From positions 1,916,233 to 1,980,232 of the forward strand of contig VWZP01004506.1 of assembly GCA_013396995.1 (NCBI GenBank): a DNA stretch of 64,000 nt, in the 5' to 3' direction. Every line of letters begins with the position of its first letter. The stretch's first letter is position 1. The notes beneath the pieces were generated by a model. That model had not been told where the DNA came from. It saw only the letters and a program-made list of their open reading frames with translations, and did no database searches. Below, piece after piece: positions 60,866 through 64,000 of the stretch. The stretch comes from Dicaeum eximium (lineage: Eukaryota; Chordata; Aves; Passeriformes; Dicaeidae). The position numbers were made by a program, and so were the translations under genes.

Positions 60866-62002
60866 TCAAAGAGGAGAGCTGGATCACAAAGGTGTCAATT
60901 GGTGAATTCCAGCTGAAACTGGATATAGCAAGAGCCTGAATATATTTGAAACCTTGGCCTGTAAAGACTTGTGTACCAGATGCCTGCAAAATAATACAGG
61001 TGCTCCACCTGTGTGTCCCAAGGGACACTCAAAAGTAATTGATTTCTCTTTTACTTCTGCTAGTAATTGTAGAAAATAGTAGAAAATTGTGCTTAGTAAG
61101 GTCACTTTTCAAAATGCTTGCTTGACTAAAATTAATTAGATATCACAGTATCTTCAGAATAACTTACAGAATAACTGTTTATTAGCTAGTAAACTGGAAG
61201 GAGGGACTGAAATTACTTTGCCAAAGCCACACATCAAGTCAAGATTAGAACTTGTATTTCCACATTCTCAATTTTGCGCTGTAACAGCCTGATTATACTG
61301 CCAGCAGTTTATCACCTCAGCAGTGCTGTACTGCTCCCCTAGGCCTCCTTCTTCCTAATAGTGGTTAACTTTCAGACCCTGTAAAGTGCTCACTGGAAAT
61401 GTGGATCAGGGGGATTGGCCAAAACTGTTACCCTGACTTTTTTTTTACAGAGTTTTTAAAGCTAAAATAAATTTTTTATTCTGTGGATGCCTGGAGCTAC
61501 ATTAGATGCCCAAATTAGGGTAGATCAGATTTCTTCAGAGTTGTTAGGTACCATAATGCTTCATTGAATCAGTGGGTGTATTTATTATTAGTGAGCATCC
61601 CTGAAAACGAAGAAACTTTTATTTAGATGTCTGAAGGTAGGCACTTAAATCTAAAACTCAAGACCTGATTTTTAAGTGATAAGATTCATTATCAAGTGAG
61701 AAAATACTTTTCTGTACAGTATGTTTCAGAGTAGTGCTGGGGGAATTTATTTTTTTAAGGAAGAAAAAACAGATTTCCAATATGTAGTGCCATGTTCTTA
61801 AATCAATGAACTAAGAATAAATGTGAAGGGGTTTTTTAGATTAATTTAGTTTGTCCCTGGACTCGGTAGGCAATACAGAATGCCTGCTGTTATGAGAACA
61901 AGGAATATATATGAGATATATTCTTTTAGATGCAATGAGGCCATTTGTTAACACTTTCTCAGAAAAGTTCTGTAATCTTTATCAGTTATGAGGACTGGTT
62001 TT
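60866..62002. other. unannotated AT-rich sequence between CR1 and LTR
   Basis: No gene, LINE tail or LTR signal seen. Short T run at 61439-61446. Confidence 0.5.
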
Positions 62003-62390
62003 TGTTGTAGTGCACTTTAAGAGTTTGTGGTTGTTGTATTTAATGTTAAAAGTTTTATATATCATTAATGGTTTTTCCCCAAAATCTCCCCTGTGTACTT
62101 TCCCTAAGTGGTTTGTCCCAAGTCCTCCCCATCCCCTATATGGTGTTTTCCCTTCCCCCTGGTCTCTATCAATCACCTATTCCCGTCCCCCAAGAGGTGT
62201 CATTCTCCCCTTAATCCATACCTCTGTTCTAGAACCTTCCCTGTCTGTTATGTTATCCCTGTAACCCCATTGGTTGTTGTATCTTGGTTGACACCTACCT
62301 TCTTTGTGATTTGTTCACTCCCGAGCTCAGCTCCTCCTTTCCTTTCCCCTGATAGGTTTGTGTAACTCCCCACCCCTGGTTTCCTCCCCC

Positions 62391-62399
62391 CTTTATAAG
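62391..62399 (+). promoter_or_regulatory. LTR TATA box CTTTATAAG
   Basis: An intact TATA motif after a pyrimidine-rich U3, about 57 bp before AATAAA. It would place a transcription start near 62420-62430. Confidence 0.6.
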
Positions 62400-62449
62400 T
62401 TGTATGCACCCTGAGCTCGGGGACACTTCTTGGTCTCCCTTCACCCTTC

Positions 62450-62455
62450 AATAAA
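62450..62455 (+). promoter_or_regulatory. LTR poly(A) signal AATAAA
   Basis: Lies in TTCAATAAACCCTG, a common LTR R-region context. Confidence 0.65.
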
Positions 62456-62750
62456 CCCTGTTCCTGTTACTCACCACTAAGTGTCGCCTCCCTCTGCTTT
62501 CCACGTAACGCCTCTTCAAGACGCTTCATTGTATTCTCGCTGCCTGTGCTCCCTGCCGTGAGGGAGTGCAGGTTGCACCGTCTCCCCGACCCGGAGTTGG
62601 GAGAATCGGGAAGCGGCCACTCTTGCCGCAAGCTGCCCTCACAGCTAGCCGGGACGTACATCGAGAGTGGACGGAGGGCAGCTGCGTTAGGTTTTCACTA
62701 TATTCAGCTGACCCACTCCTAGTACAGCAGTTCCACAGCAGTTTACAACA

Positions 62751-64000
62751 GTAAAAAGAAAGAAACCACATGAACGCAATGGAAGTTCAAATTCAGACTT
62801 ATAGCCTTATAGAGTATGTTTTAATAAAAAAAAAAGATAATGCTAAATGGGAAAAAAAAAAAAAGATTATTTTGTTTCTGTCCTGTACCTCTTCAGGAAA
62901 GCTGAGAGATAGAAATCCAACAATCCAAAGCTTTAATGCAGAAGCATTTCTAGAATGTTATAAGCAGGCCCTCAGCTCTGATGGATTGATAAGGAAAGAG
63001 TAAGCACTCTTGAAGTCATTAAAGAAAATTCTGTTAAAACTCTCACACACCTTAGGTCTGTGGGATGACAGTATTCAGTCATCCCTCTGCCTCCTGCCAC
63101 CAGATGTCCAGCTAAGGACCTGATAGATTGTCTTTCATAAAACAACAAGTTAAGTATGTGTGTTTTACTCATGCTGAAGTTCTATTTAAGAGGCAGTTGT
63201 CAGCAAAGGAGTTTCTTACATGTTTATCTGTCCCAACCACACCAGGCACTATTGCTGAAAAAAACAAAAAAATAGTCAAAAATTGGTACAGACGTGGTCA
63301 TGTCCATTAGGAAATCAGTCATGAAAAAGCCAGGACCAGCACCCAGAAGCAGCTACACCACAGCTGCTGGTACAAGTGGCACCAATGGAGAGCAGCCACA
63401 GGACTCAGAGCTGATGAGAAGGTGGGTCCCCAGGACCCAGCCAGGGCTCAGACAGCTGTGCTGCAAGGGAGCCAGGGACAGGGAGGAGAGGCTTGTACCC
63501 ACAGATCCAGTGCCAGGCTTTGCCAGAATGAAAAAGAGTTTATGCAATGTTGTTTTTTGTTGTGTGTTACTCTCCCTGTTCGCAGGACCATCTGAAGTGT
63601 CTGTGCTGTCAAGTCTTCCTTCCTTTGGGCCATGTAAGGACAGCTGTGTTTAAGAGAGGTTAAAGCAATGGTCAGACCCCTGCATTGTGCCTCAGGTGCA
63701 GTGAATGTCCCCACTGGCAGTGCTGGCAGTGCAGTGACATGGCAGCAGCCCCCACCAGCCCCACTGTGCCCCAGGGGCTGCCCTGGGTGTGGAAGCAGCA
63801 GGAAGCCTCAAGGGCAGCCCTGGTGACTGATCTGAGCCCAGGCACAGCAGCTGCCAGGCCAGTTTCACCATGTCAGAACGGGATTTTGTCAAAGGCTCTG
63901 TGAATTGGGATGAAATCTTCTCCATTTCACTGTGATTCCTGACCTAAGCCAGCCAAGCAGAGCACATGGGATTGCTGCCTTAACTGGGGCAGGTGACATT
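62751..64000. other. non-coding end of window, GC-richer after 63.3 kb
   Basis: 62821-62870 has two poly(A) runs. From 63300 the base composition becomes G/C-richer, with tryptophan- and serine-rich chance frames on both strands. A 48-bp segment (63586-63633) has splice-like borders (separate entry). No confident gene. Confidence 0.45.
63586..63633 (+). other. possible 48-bp micro-exon (splice-like borders only)
   Basis: The segment is preceded by a pyrimidine-rich tract ending TGTTCGCAG and followed by GTAAGG. Its 48 bases (16 codons) are open in one frame (PSEVSVLSSLPSFG). These signals are common by chance and no neighbouring exon was recognised. Confidence 0.12.

Larger units (their letters stand above)
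62003..62750 (+). mobile_element. CpG-rich, young-looking endogenous retrovirus LTR, plus strand
   Basis: A C/T-rich U3 (62080-62390) leads to a TATA box CTTTATAAG (62391-62399), then GAGCTCGGGGACACTTC, then a poly(A) signal AATAAA at 62450-62455, followed by about 250 bp of CpG-rich R/U5 sequence. The TATA to poly(A) spacing is about 57 bp. The ends TGTTGTAG (62003) and TACAACA (ending 62750) are inverted, but I found no target duplication and an alternative right end is TACA at 62726. The many retained CpG, rare elsewhere in the window, suggest a fairly recent insertion. No internal genes are adjacent. Confidence 0.75.

Noticed and set aside
62010..62451. Proline/serine-rich frames on both strands
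   Set aside because: They lie in the pyrimidine-rich U3 of the LTR.
1..64000. CRISPR arrays, operons, prophage or bacterial genes
   Set aside because: No spaced direct repeats, ribosome-binding sites or dense coding. The LINE and LTR content is that of a bird genome.

Overview
The window looks like about 64 kb of avian nuclear DNA, probably from a passerine or other neoavian bird. The evidence is several CR1 LINE copies ending in the ATTCTATG-type 3' octamer, bird-style endogenous retrovirus solo LTRs, AT-rich single-copy sequence with little CpG, and no bacterial-type coding density. I find no convincing exon of a cellular protein-coding gene and no rRNA, tRNA or CRISPR array. Almost all open frames over 60 codons are chance frames or lie inside transposable elements, so the window is best read as intergenic DNA or part of a very large intron.

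Layout. 1-4.1 kb is single-copy sequence, ended by a perfect (TAA)25 microsatellite. 4.9-5.5 kb is a solo LTR on the minus strand, and 5.98-6.5 kb is a probable second LTR. 6.55-6.75 kb is an A/C-only tract containing a one-base N gap. 6.75-10.8 kb is a nearly exact head-to-tail repeat of about 2,023 bp whose join is another single N, very probably an assembly duplication. From 11.7 to 17.1 kb there is a cluster of decayed elements: a CR1 3' stub, two internally deleted minus-strand CR1 copies (12.9-13.8 and 15.8-17.1 kb) and an old LTR between them (14.4-14.9 kb). 17.1-32.4 kb is mostly unremarkable. A well-delimited plus-strand LTR with a 6-bp target duplication lies at 32.44-32.94 kb, and a minus-strand LTR with CCAAT, TATA and poly(A) signals lies at 38.4-38.9 kb. 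Two diverged copies of a ~110-bp sequence of unknown type sit at 43.6 and 44.5 kb. A doubly deleted minus-strand CR1 lies at 45.8-46.7 kb, and a plus-strand CR1 carrying reverse-transcriptase motifs at 59.2-60.9 kb. A CpG-rich, young-looking plus-strand LTR is at 62.0-62.75 kb. The last 0.7 kb is GC-richer, with one possible micro-exon.

There is no pathway to reconstruct. The most notable points are: (1) the gap-flanked 2-kb duplication; (2) all four sizeable CR1 copies keep their extreme 3' end but have lost internal sequence; (3) a 28-bp tandem duplication that breaks the frame of one CR1 endonuclease; (4) the CpG-retaining LTR with intact promoter signals; and (5) several perfect 13-15 bp inverted repeats. 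I saw no previously undescribed functional system that I can support.
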